Source of the DNA: Flammeovirga kamogawensis
GTDB lineage: Bacteria; Bacteroidota; Bacteroidia; Cytophagales; Flammeovirgaceae
Assembly: GCF_018736065.1 (NCBI RefSeq)
Contig: NZ_CP076128.1
Location: forward strand, 124,001-188,000
DNA: 64,000 nucleotides
Direction: 5' to 3'
The position numbers and the translations under genes are program-made. Positions 56,101 to 64,000 of the stretch are shown piece after piece. Numbering within the stretch: position 1 is the stretch's first letter; each line of letters starts with the position of its first letter. The notes under the pieces were generated by a model. It worked only from the letters and a program-made list of their open reading frames with translations, was not told the origin of the DNA and did not search any database.

Positions 56101-57544
56101 AGTGAATCCAAAAGCACGTATTTGTGTAAAATTGGTGTCAACTGCAGGTGTAGGTACTATTGCAGTAGGTGTTGCTAAAGCATATGCAGATAAAATTATT
56201 ATCTCAGGTGCAGATGGTGGTACAGGTGCTGCTCAATTAGGTTCAATCAAATTTGCAGGTAACCCTTGGGAACTTGGTTTGGCCGAAGCACACAATGCAT
56301 TAAAAGTTAACGGTCTTCGTGATTTTGTAGAAGTACAAACAGATGGTGGTCTTAAAACAGGTTTAGATCTTGTTAAAGCAGCTATGATCGGTGCTGAGAG
56401 CTTTGCATTTGGTACTTCATTATTAACAACAATTGGTTGTAAAATATTAAGAGTGTGTCATCTTAATAAGTGTTCTGTGGGTATCGCAACTCAATCAGAA
56501 CAATTAAGAGCTTACTATATGGGTACTGTTAAAGGAGTAGTAAATTACCTACAAGCAATGGCGCAAGAGGTAAGAGAAATTCTAGCAGAACTTGGTTATA
56601 CTTCAATGGATGAAATCATCGGTCATTCTCGCTTATTAAAAGTGGTTGACGATGAATTTGCTCAGAAGTTTGACTTCAAAGATGTTTTATTCTATGCAGA
56701 AGGTAAAAACATTAGAGAAAAAGCAAGTAATGATCCTTTCGATCCTAACGAATATGAGCAAGAAATTCTTGAAGAATTAATGCCTGTAATCAAAGGACCA
56801 CATTATAGAACTGTCTTAGATAAAGAAATTGTAAATACAAATCGTAGTTTTGGTGCTAGAATTTCTGGTCAAATTGCGGAATTCCACGGTAAGAAAGGTT
56901 TACCTAAAGAATGTATTTCAATTAATTTAAAAGGTACGGCAGGGCAATCATTCGGTTGTTTACTAAGTCATGGTATGTTGCTATCTCTTAGAGGTACAGG
57001 TAACGATTATGTAGGTAAAGGTATGAGTGGTGGACAAATCATCATAACTCCTCGTGATGGAGAATCTGAAGGACGTAGTTTGGCTGGTAATACTTGTTTG
57101 TATGGTGCAACAGGTGGTAAGCTGTTCGTAAGAGGTAAAGTCGGTGAGCGTTTTGCCGTAAGAAACTCTGGAGCTCTTGCTGTTGTTGAAGGTACAGGCG
57201 ATCACCCATGTGAATACATGACGGGTGGTACAGTAGTTATTCTTGGTGAAACAGGAAATAACTTCGGTGCAGGTATGACTGGTGGTGTTGCTTTTGTTTA
57301 TGATAAGACAAACTCATTCATTGATAAAATGAACCAAGAGCTTATCAAAGCGAGACGTATAGATACTGATGAAGGAGACGAAGGACGTTTCTATTTACAA
57401 CGTATCTTAAGAAGCTACTTGTTCCGTACAGGTTCAACACAAGCTAAACATATCCTAGATCATTTCCGTGAAGAAGTACGTTACTTCTACATGGTTACTT
57501 CAAAAGATATGAAATCTCCATTAAATCCAATGGAGGGCAACTAA
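53111..57544 (+). CDS. gltB: Glutamate synthase large (alpha) subunit
   Basis: 1477 residues, full length. Residues 1-11 are a propeptide; Cys12 in [10 protein letters not shown] is the N-terminal nucleophile of the class II glutaminase domain (to about 420). The central domain follows (about 450-740). The FMN-binding synthase domain has [28 protein letters not shown] and [20 protein letters not shown], with 3Fe-4S cysteines in [12 protein letters not shown]. The C-terminal GXGXG helix domain contains [15 protein letters not shown] and [21 protein letters not shown]. It makes two glutamates from glutamine and 2-oxoglutarate. gltD follows 63 bases downstream. Confidence 0.98.
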   Translation: [1477 protein letters not shown]

Positions 57545-57551
57545 ATGATTT

Positions 57552-57575
57552 GGTGACTTACAAAAGTGAGTCACC
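57552..57575 (+). other. Hairpin between gltB and gltD
   Basis: GGTGACTTA pairs with TGAGTCACC (one G-U). There is only a weak T tract, so it is more likely an intercistronic stabiliser or attenuating hairpin than a full terminator. Confidence 0.5.
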
Positions 57576-57607
57576 TGATTTTACTGTTACCTTAAAAAAT
57601 TAAGACA

Positions 57608-59026
57608 ATGTACGAATTCACTAAAATAGAGCGCATCTCTCCAACGCTTCGTCCTGCTGACGAAAGAGTAGGGAACTTTGATGAAATCAGTGAAGTTTAT
57701 TCAACTTCAGAAACTGCATCACAAGCAAGTAGATGTGTGCAATGTGGTAACCCATATTGTTCATCAGTAGGGTGTCCTCTAAGTAATTATATTCCTCAAT
57801 GGCTTCGTTTTATAGCTGAAAAAGATTTAAAACAAGCTTTTGAAATTTCAAATGAAAGTTCTCCTTTTCCAGAAATCTTAGGTCGTATCTGTCCTCAAGA
57901 CCGTTTGTGTGAAGGAGCATGTACTTTGAATGATGGTAATGAAGAAGAAACAATTGGCGCAATTACAATTGGTTCTATCGAAGTTGCGATCTCTGAAAAA
58001 GGTTTTAAGAAAGGTTTTAAACCAGAATTTGCTGATGAAATGACAGGTAAAACTGTTGCAATTGTTGGTTCTGGACCTGCAGGTTTATCTGCTGCTACCT
58101 TCTTATTAAGAGCAGGTGTAAAACCTGTAGTTTATGATAAAGCTGATAAAGCAGGTGGATTATTAACATATGGTATTCCTGGTTTTAAATTAGAAAAAGA
58201 AGCTGTAGAAAGAAGAGTTCAAATTCTTCTTGATGCTGGTATGGAATTGAAATTAGGTGTTGATATCGGTACTGATGTAACATTAGCAGAATTACAAAAA
58301 GAGCATGATGCCGTTTTCCTTGGTTTAGGAGCAATGGCAGGTCGTGCTTTAGATGATGAAGCGTATAATTCTGATAATATCTACATGGCTGTTCCTTTCT
58401 TAACGAACATCCAAAAGAAAATTGAAGAACAACAATTCGATAAAAAATATGATGTTGAAGGTAAACGTGTTGTAGTTATTGGTGGTGGTGACACTGCTAT
58501 GGACTGTGTACGTACTTCAATTCGTGAAAAGGCTGCAAAGGTAACTTGTTTGTATCGTCGTGATGAGGAAAACATGCCAGGTAGCCGTAAAGAGGTAAGA
58601 GCAGCTAAAGATGAAGGTGTAGAATTTAAATTCTTGAAATCACCAAAGAATTTTGTTGCAGATGAGAAAGGTAATGTTTACGGAGCAAAATTCGTAGATA
58701 TGAAATTATCTGAGCCAGATGCTTCTGGTAGACAAGCTGTAAGTGAAATAGAAGGTTCTGAAGCAATTGTTGAAGCTGATGTAATTATTCTAGCACTTGG
58801 TTTCAATAATGAAAAATTAAATTGGATCACTGAATCTGGTGTTGAAACAAATCAGTGGGGAGCTATAAAAACGAATGCTAAAGGTGAGACATCTCTTAAG
58901 AATGTTTTTGCTGGAGGTGATAGTGTAAGAGGTGCTGACTTAGTTGTTACAGCAGCTTTAGATGGTAGAGAAGCTGCCATGTCAATATTAGAATCGATTT
59001 TCGAGAATGAGCCTGCTTCTGTGTAA
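57608..59026 (+). CDS. gltD: Glutamate synthase small (beta) subunit
   Basis: 472 residues. N-terminal cysteines CVQCGNPYCSSVGCPL and CPQDRLCEGACTL ligate the iron-sulfur clusters. The FAD site is VAIVGSGPAGLSAA (near 150), and the NADPH site is VVVIGGGDTAMDCVRT. The C-terminal AGGDSVRGADLVVTAALDGREAA closes the FAD domain. It delivers electrons from NADPH to GltB. Single start and no anomalies. Confidence 0.98.
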   Translation: MYEFTKIERISPTLRPADERVGNFDEISEVYSTSETASQASRCVQCGNPYCSSVGCPLSNYIPQWLRFIAEKDLKQAFEISNESSPFPEILGRICPQDRLCEGACTLNDGNEEETIGAITIGSIEVAISEKGFKKGFKPEFADEMTGKTVAIVGSGPAGLSAATFLLRAGVKPVVYDKADKAGGLLTYGIPGFKLEKEAVERRVQILLDAGMELKLGVDIGTDVTLAELQKEHDAVFLGLGAMAGRALDDEAYNSDNIYMAVPFLTNIQKKIEEQQFDKKYDVEGKRVVVIGGGDTAMDCVRTSIREKAAKVTCLYRRDEENMPGSRKEVRAAKDEGVEFKFLKSPKNFVADEKGNVYGAKFVDMKLSEPDASGRQAVSEIEGSEAIVEADVIILALGFNNEKLNWITESGVETNQWGAIKTNAKGETSLKNVFAGGDSVRGADLVVTAALDGREAAMSILESIFENEPASV

Positions 59027-59050
59027 TCACTAAAGTAAGCTCGATATTTT

Positions 59051-59086
59051 GCCCACTGAGAAAAGCGTCTCTCAGTGGGTTTTTTA
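59051..59086 (+). terminator. Terminator of gltBD
   Basis: CCCACTGAGA pairs with TCTCAGTGGG, loop AAAGCG region, then six T. Confidence 0.92.
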
Positions 59087-59089
59087 TTG

Positions 59090-60076
59090 TCAAAAAATGA
59101 GTAGACTAATGAACAGTTCTAAAATGACTACCCAAAATATCATGATGATATGAATACTGTATGCAATAAAAATTTTGATAATTGTTTTAACCCAATTCTG
59201 ACTATAAAATTTCTTGAACATTAATCCTGAAATAACTAACCAATATAAAATAATTGGTATTAAAAATAGATCTGAAGAAATGAAGTTGATTTTAGCAAAA
59301 ATTAGAAACAAACTGAAAAACACTAATGAAAATGCATGTAAATGCATTGAGAAAATTAAATGTTGAATATAGAAATTATGCTTTTTTCTGACATATAATA
59401 ATTTGAGGTATAATGCAAATAGGGGGACTAAAAGCATGATTGCGATAGGAATGTTTTCTAAAACTGCCTCAAAAAATGTTACTCCTTTTTCATCATAAAA
59501 ATAATGTGATTGTCTTATTAATTTTATTTGATACCATTTGTCAACATTTAATGAATCTTGAATAGTCTTATCCGAAAAATCATTAGATGTTTTGATAAAC
59601 TCAAAAACTTTTAGAATGTGTTTTGTATTTAATGAGTCTTCCTTGTTAGTATCAGAAATATGAAAATTAAAGTCATTGGTGGTTTCAGTATCAGAATCAT
59701 TATGGCTTGCTTGAGCTTTTTCTTCTTTAGAAAATATTTTATCGAAATCTAACTTAATTGTATGTTTGTCGATTATTATATTATTAAAAATAAAAATAAA
59801 GACAATACTACAGAATAGATATAATCTTATTGGATGGACATAAAATTGTCTTTTACCTTTTAAAAATTCTTCAGTTAGAAATTGAGGTTTAGTAAGAAAA
59901 GGTAAGATGGTATGCTTGAATTTAGAATCTAGTCCAAATACTTCATCCAATGTGTCTTTTAAAATTGTTTTAAAACTGGTAAAATAATCAATTCTGCTTT
60001 GCCCACATTGTGAACAAAATTGGTCTTCAGATTTTAATTTATTCTTGCAATTAGTGCAATTATCTTGTTTACTCAT
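59090..60076 (-). CDS. DUF3667 family zinc-ribbon membrane protein
   Basis: 328 residues. An N-terminal zinc ribbon has Cys7-x2-Cys10 and Cys21-x2-Cys24 (CTNCKN, CSQCGQ). The family segment TLDEVFGLDSKFKHTILPFL, then GKRQFYVHPIRLYLF, marks DUF3667. One membrane helix follows near 85-100. After it comes a polar, Asp/Ser/Thr/Lys-rich loop (about 105-190), then roughly four hydrophobic helices at the C-terminus. Function unknown; common in Bacteroidota. Convergent with gltD, monocistronic. Confidence 0.85.
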   Translation of the reverse strand: MSKQDNCTNCKNKLKSEDQFCSQCGQSRIDYFTSFKTILKDTLDEVFGLDSKFKHTILPFLTKPQFLTEEFLKGKRQFYVHPIRLYLFCSIVFIFIFNNIIIDKHTIKLDFDKIFSKEEKAQASHNDSDTETTNDFNFHISDTNKEDSLNTKHILKVFEFIKTSNDFSDKTIQDSLNVDKWYQIKLIRQSHYFYDEKGVTFFEAVLENIPIAIMLLVPLFALYLKLLYVRKKHNFYIQHLIFSMHLHAFSLVFFSLFLIFAKINFISSDLFLIPIILYWLVISGLMFKKFYSQNWVKTIIKIFIAYSIHIIMIFWVVILELFISLLIF

Positions 60077-60147
60077 TCGAGTTTAAATTGATTTCACGAA
60101 ATTATTAGGGTAAAAATATGATTAAAATTCGAAAACCGAAACAAGTA

Positions 60148-61368
60148 TTAGAATAGTGGTACATGGATATCAAATTTAGAACCTTTACCATAAATTGATT
60201 TAAGGTTGATTTGACCATTGAGTTTGTCTAACGTTTCCTTAACTATATAGAGACCTAATCCTGTCCCGTTTTCACTATTGTCTGCTCTGAAAAACATGTC
60301 ATAAATAGATTTTTGATTTTCGGAAGTTATACCTTTTCCATTGTCTTCTATAATAACATTACCAATGTTATTTTCAGATGAAAACTTTAGTCTAACATAA
60401 GGTTTTTCTTCGAAAAGGTTACAATACTTTATGCTATTAGAAACTAGATTAGATAAGATTAATTTTAATCTATAATCGTCTGTTTTCCATTCAAAATCAT
60501 CACTTGTCCATTGTACTTTTACTTTTTGAGCATTAGGAAGAAATGATAAATCATTAACAATTTCTTGCATCATGTCATTAATATTTATACAAGTAGTATT
60601 TAAAGCTACGTTTTGCATTTTTAATGTGTCGACAATCTTTTCAGCAAAATGATCTAAAGTTGAGAGACATTTTGAAATGAGAGTAATATATTCATCAACA
60701 TCATTTTTGTCCTCAGTATTATTGTATAACTCAATCAATGATATTGCTGATGATATTGGAGACTTAAGGTCATGAGAAGCACTATAAACAAACCTATTCA
60801 ATTCTTCATTTATTCTATGAAGTTCTTTATTCTTTTGCTCTAACTGAAATTTCTTGTTTTTTAAATGCTTTACCTCTTTTTGAGAAGTAATATCAATATG
60901 ATAGCCAATCAATTTTTTAGGTTCTCCGTTTTCTTTCCATTCTGCGACTTGACCACGACAATAGACCCAAATAATTTGATTTTCTCTATTTTTCCATCGT
61001 GCAATATTATGAAAAATTTTCTCACCGTGCGAAGCAATATGTTCTTCCATTGCTTTCATCATTTCAGGTATATCGTCATCATGGACCATGTCTTGCCATG
61101 CTTCTTGTATAGATGGAAAGTTATTTCTATTGTACCCAAACATGTTAATGTAGCGGTCACTGAGAAATTCTCGATTGGTTTCAAAATCCCATTCCCAATA
61201 TCCTAATGTAGTATCATTAAGAAAATCTTTTATAAAGTCACCTTTTGAGATAGAAGAATTATTGATTGAAGATTCAAATCTTTGTTTCCAAAGTAGTTCT
61301 CTTTGTTTTGTTTCTTCTAGTTCGTTAATAATTTCTTCCTTAGTCAATTCTAAATAGTTAATTTCCAT
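60148..61368 (-). CDS. PAS-domain sensor histidine kinase, cytoplasmic
   Basis: 406 residues with no membrane segment. A short N-terminal coiled coil is followed by a PAS/PAC domain at about 50-165 (GYWEWDFETNREFLSDR, ending KKLIGYHIDITSQKEV), a coiled-coil linker, and HisKA with phospho-acceptor His199 in YSASHDLKSPIS. The ATPase domain has LILSNLVSNSIKY (N box), IEDNGKGI (G1) and GTGLGLYIV (G2). No response regulator gene is adjacent, so its partner is unknown. It lies downstream of the kdn terminator and is transcribed independently. Confidence 0.92.
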   Translation of the reverse strand: MEINYLELTKEEIINELEETKQRELLWKQRFESSINNSSISKGDFIKDFLNDTTLGYWEWDFETNREFLSDRYINMFGYNRNNFPSIQEAWQDMVHDDDIPEMMKAMEEHIASHGEKIFHNIARWKNRENQIIWVYCRGQVAEWKENGEPKKLIGYHIDITSQKEVKHLKNKKFQLEQKNKELHRINEELNRFVYSASHDLKSPISSAISLIELYNNTEDKNDVDEYITLISKCLSTLDHFAEKIVDTLKMQNVALNTTCININDMMQEIVNDLSFLPNAQKVKVQWTSDDFEWKTDDYRLKLILSNLVSNSIKYCNLFEEKPYVRLKFSSENNIGNVIIEDNGKGITSENQKSIYDMFFRADNSENGTGLGLYIVKETLDKLNGQINLKSIYGKGSKFDIHVPLF

Positions 61369-61426
61369 GCTGGTAATGTAAGCTGATGAATCATAGTGTA
61401 TTAAAGAATAAATAAATATAAGAATA

Positions 61427-61463
61427 TAAAAAAAGCATACTAAATAAATAGTATGCTTTTTTC
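61427..61463 (-). terminator. Terminator of the kdnA-kdnB unit
   Basis: AAAAAAGCATACTA pairs with TAGTATGCTTTTTT. It lies 24 bases beyond the kdnB stop on the minus strand and ends in a seven-T run there. Confidence 0.88.
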
Positions 61464-61486
61464 TTTATATGTAAGAATATTTGATA

Positions 61487-62566
61487 TTATAATCTTCTAT
61501 ATAAGTCTTTGATATCCTCTTTTGTCCACTTTTCTTTCCAATCAAGGCCAATAGCATGATTCCACATGTGTGGTAAGTTATAAGCAACTTCTGCCATTTG
61601 GTCAATTGTTTCTTCTGACCATTCCTTAGAGATTCCTTGAGGAAGCGTAACGTTATGCTTTTTAACCATTTCCTTAAACTCATCAACAGCATCGCCGTAG
61701 AATTCTTTTAAGTGATTAAAAGCAACACAGTTAGCATATCCATGTCTATATCCTAAAATTTTAGATAAACCATAAGATAAAGCATGACATGCACCCACCT
61801 CAGAATAAGTTAAACTTAAGCCTCCAAATAAAGAAGCAATCATAAGTTTTTCGTCATTTTCTAAAGTCTGACCAGCTTCATCACCTAGGTAGATTTCTCT
61901 ACATAATGATAACGCTTGATCACCGTAGGCTTTAGAATAAGCGTTGAAATACAAACCGCTTTCAGCTTCAATACAGTGGATATAACAATCCATTCCTGTA
62001 TAGAACCATTGATCAGTTTCTACAGTACTTAGTAATTCAGGGTCTAAAACGGCTTGATTAAATACTGTCCAATCACATTTTAAACCAAGTTTTTTTACAG
62101 GTCCAGTTAAAACTGCAGTCATAGAGCATTCTGCACCAGTACCAGCAACAGTAGGTACACCCATATGGTAGATACCCGCTTTCTTTACTAAATTAAGACC
62201 TTGGTATAACTGAGATGAACCTTCGTTTGTTACCATTAAAGATAAAGCTTTTGCAATATCCATAATAGAACCACCACCAATACCAATGATACCAGCAGGA
62301 ATACCTTTGTCAGCAAGAATTTGATCTCTTAAGTTATCTACTTGGTCAGTAGTCGGCTCATATTGATCAATATCTTCAAAGAAAACCATATCTTCTGCTT
62401 TTGCAGGGATACGGTCTGCTAATTCTTTACCTTCAAAATATTTATCAACGATAAATACCATGAAGCCATCATTTTCAGTACGTTTAGGAGCTAAAATTTC
62501 ATCTATTTGATTAAATGAACCCTTACCGTAAACGATTTTATCTATATTTTTAAAATTCTTATGCAT
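61487..62566 (-). CDS. kdnB: 3-deoxy-alpha-D-manno-octulosonate 8-oxidase
   Basis: 359 residues of the iron-containing alcohol dehydrogenase superfamily. It has the NAD-binding GIGGGSIMDIAKALSLM motif, metal-ligand segments GMDCYIHCIEA and HALSYGLSKILGYRHG, and the substrate loop PTVAGTGAECSMTAVL. The opening KNFKNIDKIVYGKGSFNQI and the position directly after kdnA (9-base gap) identify KdnB. It oxidises the C8 hydroxyl of Kdo to an aldehyde, which KdnA then aminates to give 8-amino-Kdo for lipopolysaccharide. Confidence 0.92.
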   Translation of the reverse strand: MHKNFKNIDKIVYGKGSFNQIDEILAPKRTENDGFMVFIVDKYFEGKELADRIPAKAEDMVFFEDIDQYEPTTDQVDNLRDQILADKGIPAGIIGIGGGSIMDIAKALSLMVTNEGSSQLYQGLNLVKKAGIYHMGVPTVAGTGAECSMTAVLTGPVKKLGLKCDWTVFNQAVLDPELLSTVETDQWFYTGMDCYIHCIEAESGLYFNAYSKAYGDQALSLCREIYLGDEAGQTLENDEKLMIASLFGGLSLTYSEVGACHALSYGLSKILGYRHGYANCVAFNHLKEFYGDAVDEFKEMVKKHNVTLPQGISKEWSEETIDQMAEVAYNLPHMWNHAIGLDWKEKWTKEDIKDLYRRL

Positions 62567-62575
62567 CTTAATAAA

Positions 62576-63778
62576 TTAGTTTACTGCAACTACAGCATTA
62601 AGAGAAGCGATGATATCATCAGCAAGTTTATTTACTTCTGCTTCTGTCCAAGTAGCACGAATACCAACAGATAGTAATCTACCAATGATATTTTGTGATT
62701 TAGGTAATTCTAAAGCATTGTAATCTTGACGATTTTCATAATCATGGATTGCTAATTTATAAGGAGATTTTAATGCCTTTAAATGATCCCATTGATTAAT
62801 GAAGTGATACATGTTTGTATACCAATAAGCAACGCCAACACCGTCTTTTGCACATTGATTAGCAGCTGCCTGAGCTAACTCAGGAGTTTCCATAAAGAAG
62901 TTTAAGAAAGTAGCAGAATCACCTTCTTCGTCTGGAAGACAACGGAAAGTAATAAATGGAACTTCTTTTCTTAAGCGTTCTTTTAAGATTGCTTTATTTT
63001 TAATGTTATTTTCACGGATCATTTCTAGTTTACGCATTTGAGCAACTGCTACAGCAGCATTCAATTCGCCTAATCTATAATTAAAACCCATTATTGGATG
63101 TGGTTCCATTCCTCTGTTATCACCTACATGTGAGTGACCATGATCAGAGAATTGACCCATGATTTCATATTTATTAGTGTCATTTGTAAAACAAACACCA
63201 CCTTCGCCAGCTGTTGTAATTTTGAAGAAATCAAAAGAAACAGCACCAGCCTCACCATGTAAGCCTACGTGTTTTCCTTTATAGAAAGCACCTAGAGCTT
63301 GTCCAGCATCTTCTAATAATTTGATATTGTGCTTATCACAAACTGCTTTAATTCCATCAAGGTCTGCAGCAGCGCCACACATATGAACTAAAAGAACAGC
63401 TTTTGTATTAGGAGTAATTGCAGCTTCAATAGATGCTGCACTTAAATTTAAAGTTTCGTCTACTTCTGCAAATACAGGAATACCACCTGCAAATAAAACA
63501 GCTTCTATAGGAGCAATGAAGGTGAAAGGAGTACAAATTACTTCGTCTCCATGTCCAATACCAGCAGCAGCCATCATACAAGCAACAGCAGCAGAACCAC
63601 TTGATACAGCATGAGCATGTTTAGCTCCTGTGTACTCTTCAAAAAGTTGTTCAAATTCTCTTGCTTTCCAATGTCCGTTACGTTGGTTATCATGGTTATA
63701 TCTAAAAAGCATTCCTGACTCTAAAACGTCATTTACTTCTTTTTTTTCTTCTTCACCAAAATATTCCGTTCCTGGCAT
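62576..63778 (-). CDS. kdnA: 8-amino-3,8-dideoxy-manno-octulosonate transaminase
   Basis: 400 residues of the DegT/DnrJ/EryC1/StrS (type I fold) aminotransferase family. Motifs are GSAAVACMMAAAGIGHGDEVI, the PLP-interacting LLEDAGQALGA, and the Schiff-base lysine in VSFDFFKITTAGEGG. The opening PGTEYFGEEEKKEVNDVLESG is typical of KdnA. It uses glutamate to aminate the Kdo C8 aldehyde made by KdnB. In Shewanella, 8-amino-Kdo alters the inner core charge and affects polymyxin sensitivity. Confidence 0.93.
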   Translation of the reverse strand: MPGTEYFGEEEKKEVNDVLESGMLFRYNHDNQRNGHWKAREFEQLFEEYTGAKHAHAVSSGSAAVACMMAAAGIGHGDEVICTPFTFIAPIEAVLFAGGIPVFAEVDETLNLSAASIEAAITPNTKAVLLVHMCGAAADLDGIKAVCDKHNIKLLEDAGQALGAFYKGKHVGLHGEAGAVSFDFFKITTAGEGGVCFTNDTNKYEIMGQFSDHGHSHVGDNRGMEPHPIMGFNYRLGELNAAVAVAQMRKLEMIRENNIKNKAILKERLRKEVPFITFRCLPDEEGDSATFLNFFMETPELAQAAANQCAKDGVGVAYWYTNMYHFINQWDHLKALKSPYKLAIHDYENRQDYNALELPKSQNIIGRLLSVGIRATWTEAEVNKLADDIIASLNAVVAVN

Positions 63779-63830
63779 AATTGTATCTTGTTAATATTAA
63801 ATAAGACTTGTCTGTCTGAATTTTGAAGTG

Positions 63831-63857
63831 CAAATGTACAAAAAATATAGATGTCAA
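63831..63857 (-). promoter_or_regulatory. Likely promoter of kdnAB
   Basis: On the minus strand TACATTTG (63838-63831) fits TAnnTTTG. TTG (63857-63855) lies 16 bases upstream, slightly short of the ideal 19. The leader would be about 45 bases. The remaining bases to 64000 show no gene. Confidence 0.55.
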
Positions 63858-64000
63858 CCACCTATCAAAATAAATAGTTTTTGTCCATGCAATCCTAATA
63901 ACTCTATTTTAGAAAAAATAATTACAAGATCTATCTTAATAAATGTATACATAAACATTTATATAGATTTGATGTTAATTTTTAGACACAAAAAAAGGAA

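Overview
This AT-rich window looks chromosomal and comes from a member of the Bacteroidota, most likely a marine Cytophagales/Flammeovirgaceae-type bacterium (genus inferred, not proven). The evidence is type IX secretion (T9SS) C-terminal sorting domains, a PorV/PorQ-family protein, -7 elements of the TAnnTTTG type, Ig_7/CHU_C-associated repeat adhesins, and DUF3109 and DUF3667 proteins. I see no insertion sequence, prophage, CRISPR array or integrase.

Layout. 1-12.9 kb: a TPR protein cut by the window edge, a PorV-like outer-membrane protein, a SixA-like phosphatase, a YhdH-type reductase, an outer-membrane barrel, a tusA/dsrE/PP2C cluster, a lipoprotein plus S9 peptidase, a GHL10-type hydrolase and a DUF1269 protein. 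13-27.9 kb is mostly housekeeping: dapD, DUF3109, mutS2, a candidate small RNA, an AGCS sodium symporter, thrS, lhgO, eight tandem tRNA-Val(TAC) genes, guaB, rarA and an aldo/keto reductase.

28.0-42.7 kb is the most unusual region. It is a tight five-gene operon with gaps of 39, 6, 15 and 20 bases, ending at a strong terminator. It encodes a protein with TIR/DUF4062-like Rossmann segments, a membrane-anchored nSTAND NTPase with a coiled coil and a seven-bladed WD40 propeller, an outer-membrane barrel with a helical periplasmic-type N-terminus, a propeller-like lipoprotein, and a 2600-residue T9SS surface protein. A second giant surface protein (about 2700 residues), paralogous over its C-terminal half, follows with its own upstream region. 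I infer that the cluster could connect the cell surface to a cytoplasmic STAND switch. Each component family is known. The assembly as a cross-envelope system is inference.

51.2-64 kb returns to ordinary functions: ttcA, a Crp/Fnr regulator, gltB-gltD (ammonia assimilation), a DUF3667 membrane protein, a PAS histidine kinase, and kdnA-kdnB for 8-amino-Kdo synthesis in the lipopolysaccharide core.

Most transcription units end in clear hairpin-plus-T-run terminators. Four start sites (DUF1269, guaB, the second giant gene and ttcA) have been moved downstream from the longest open frame to an ATG, for reasons given in each entry.
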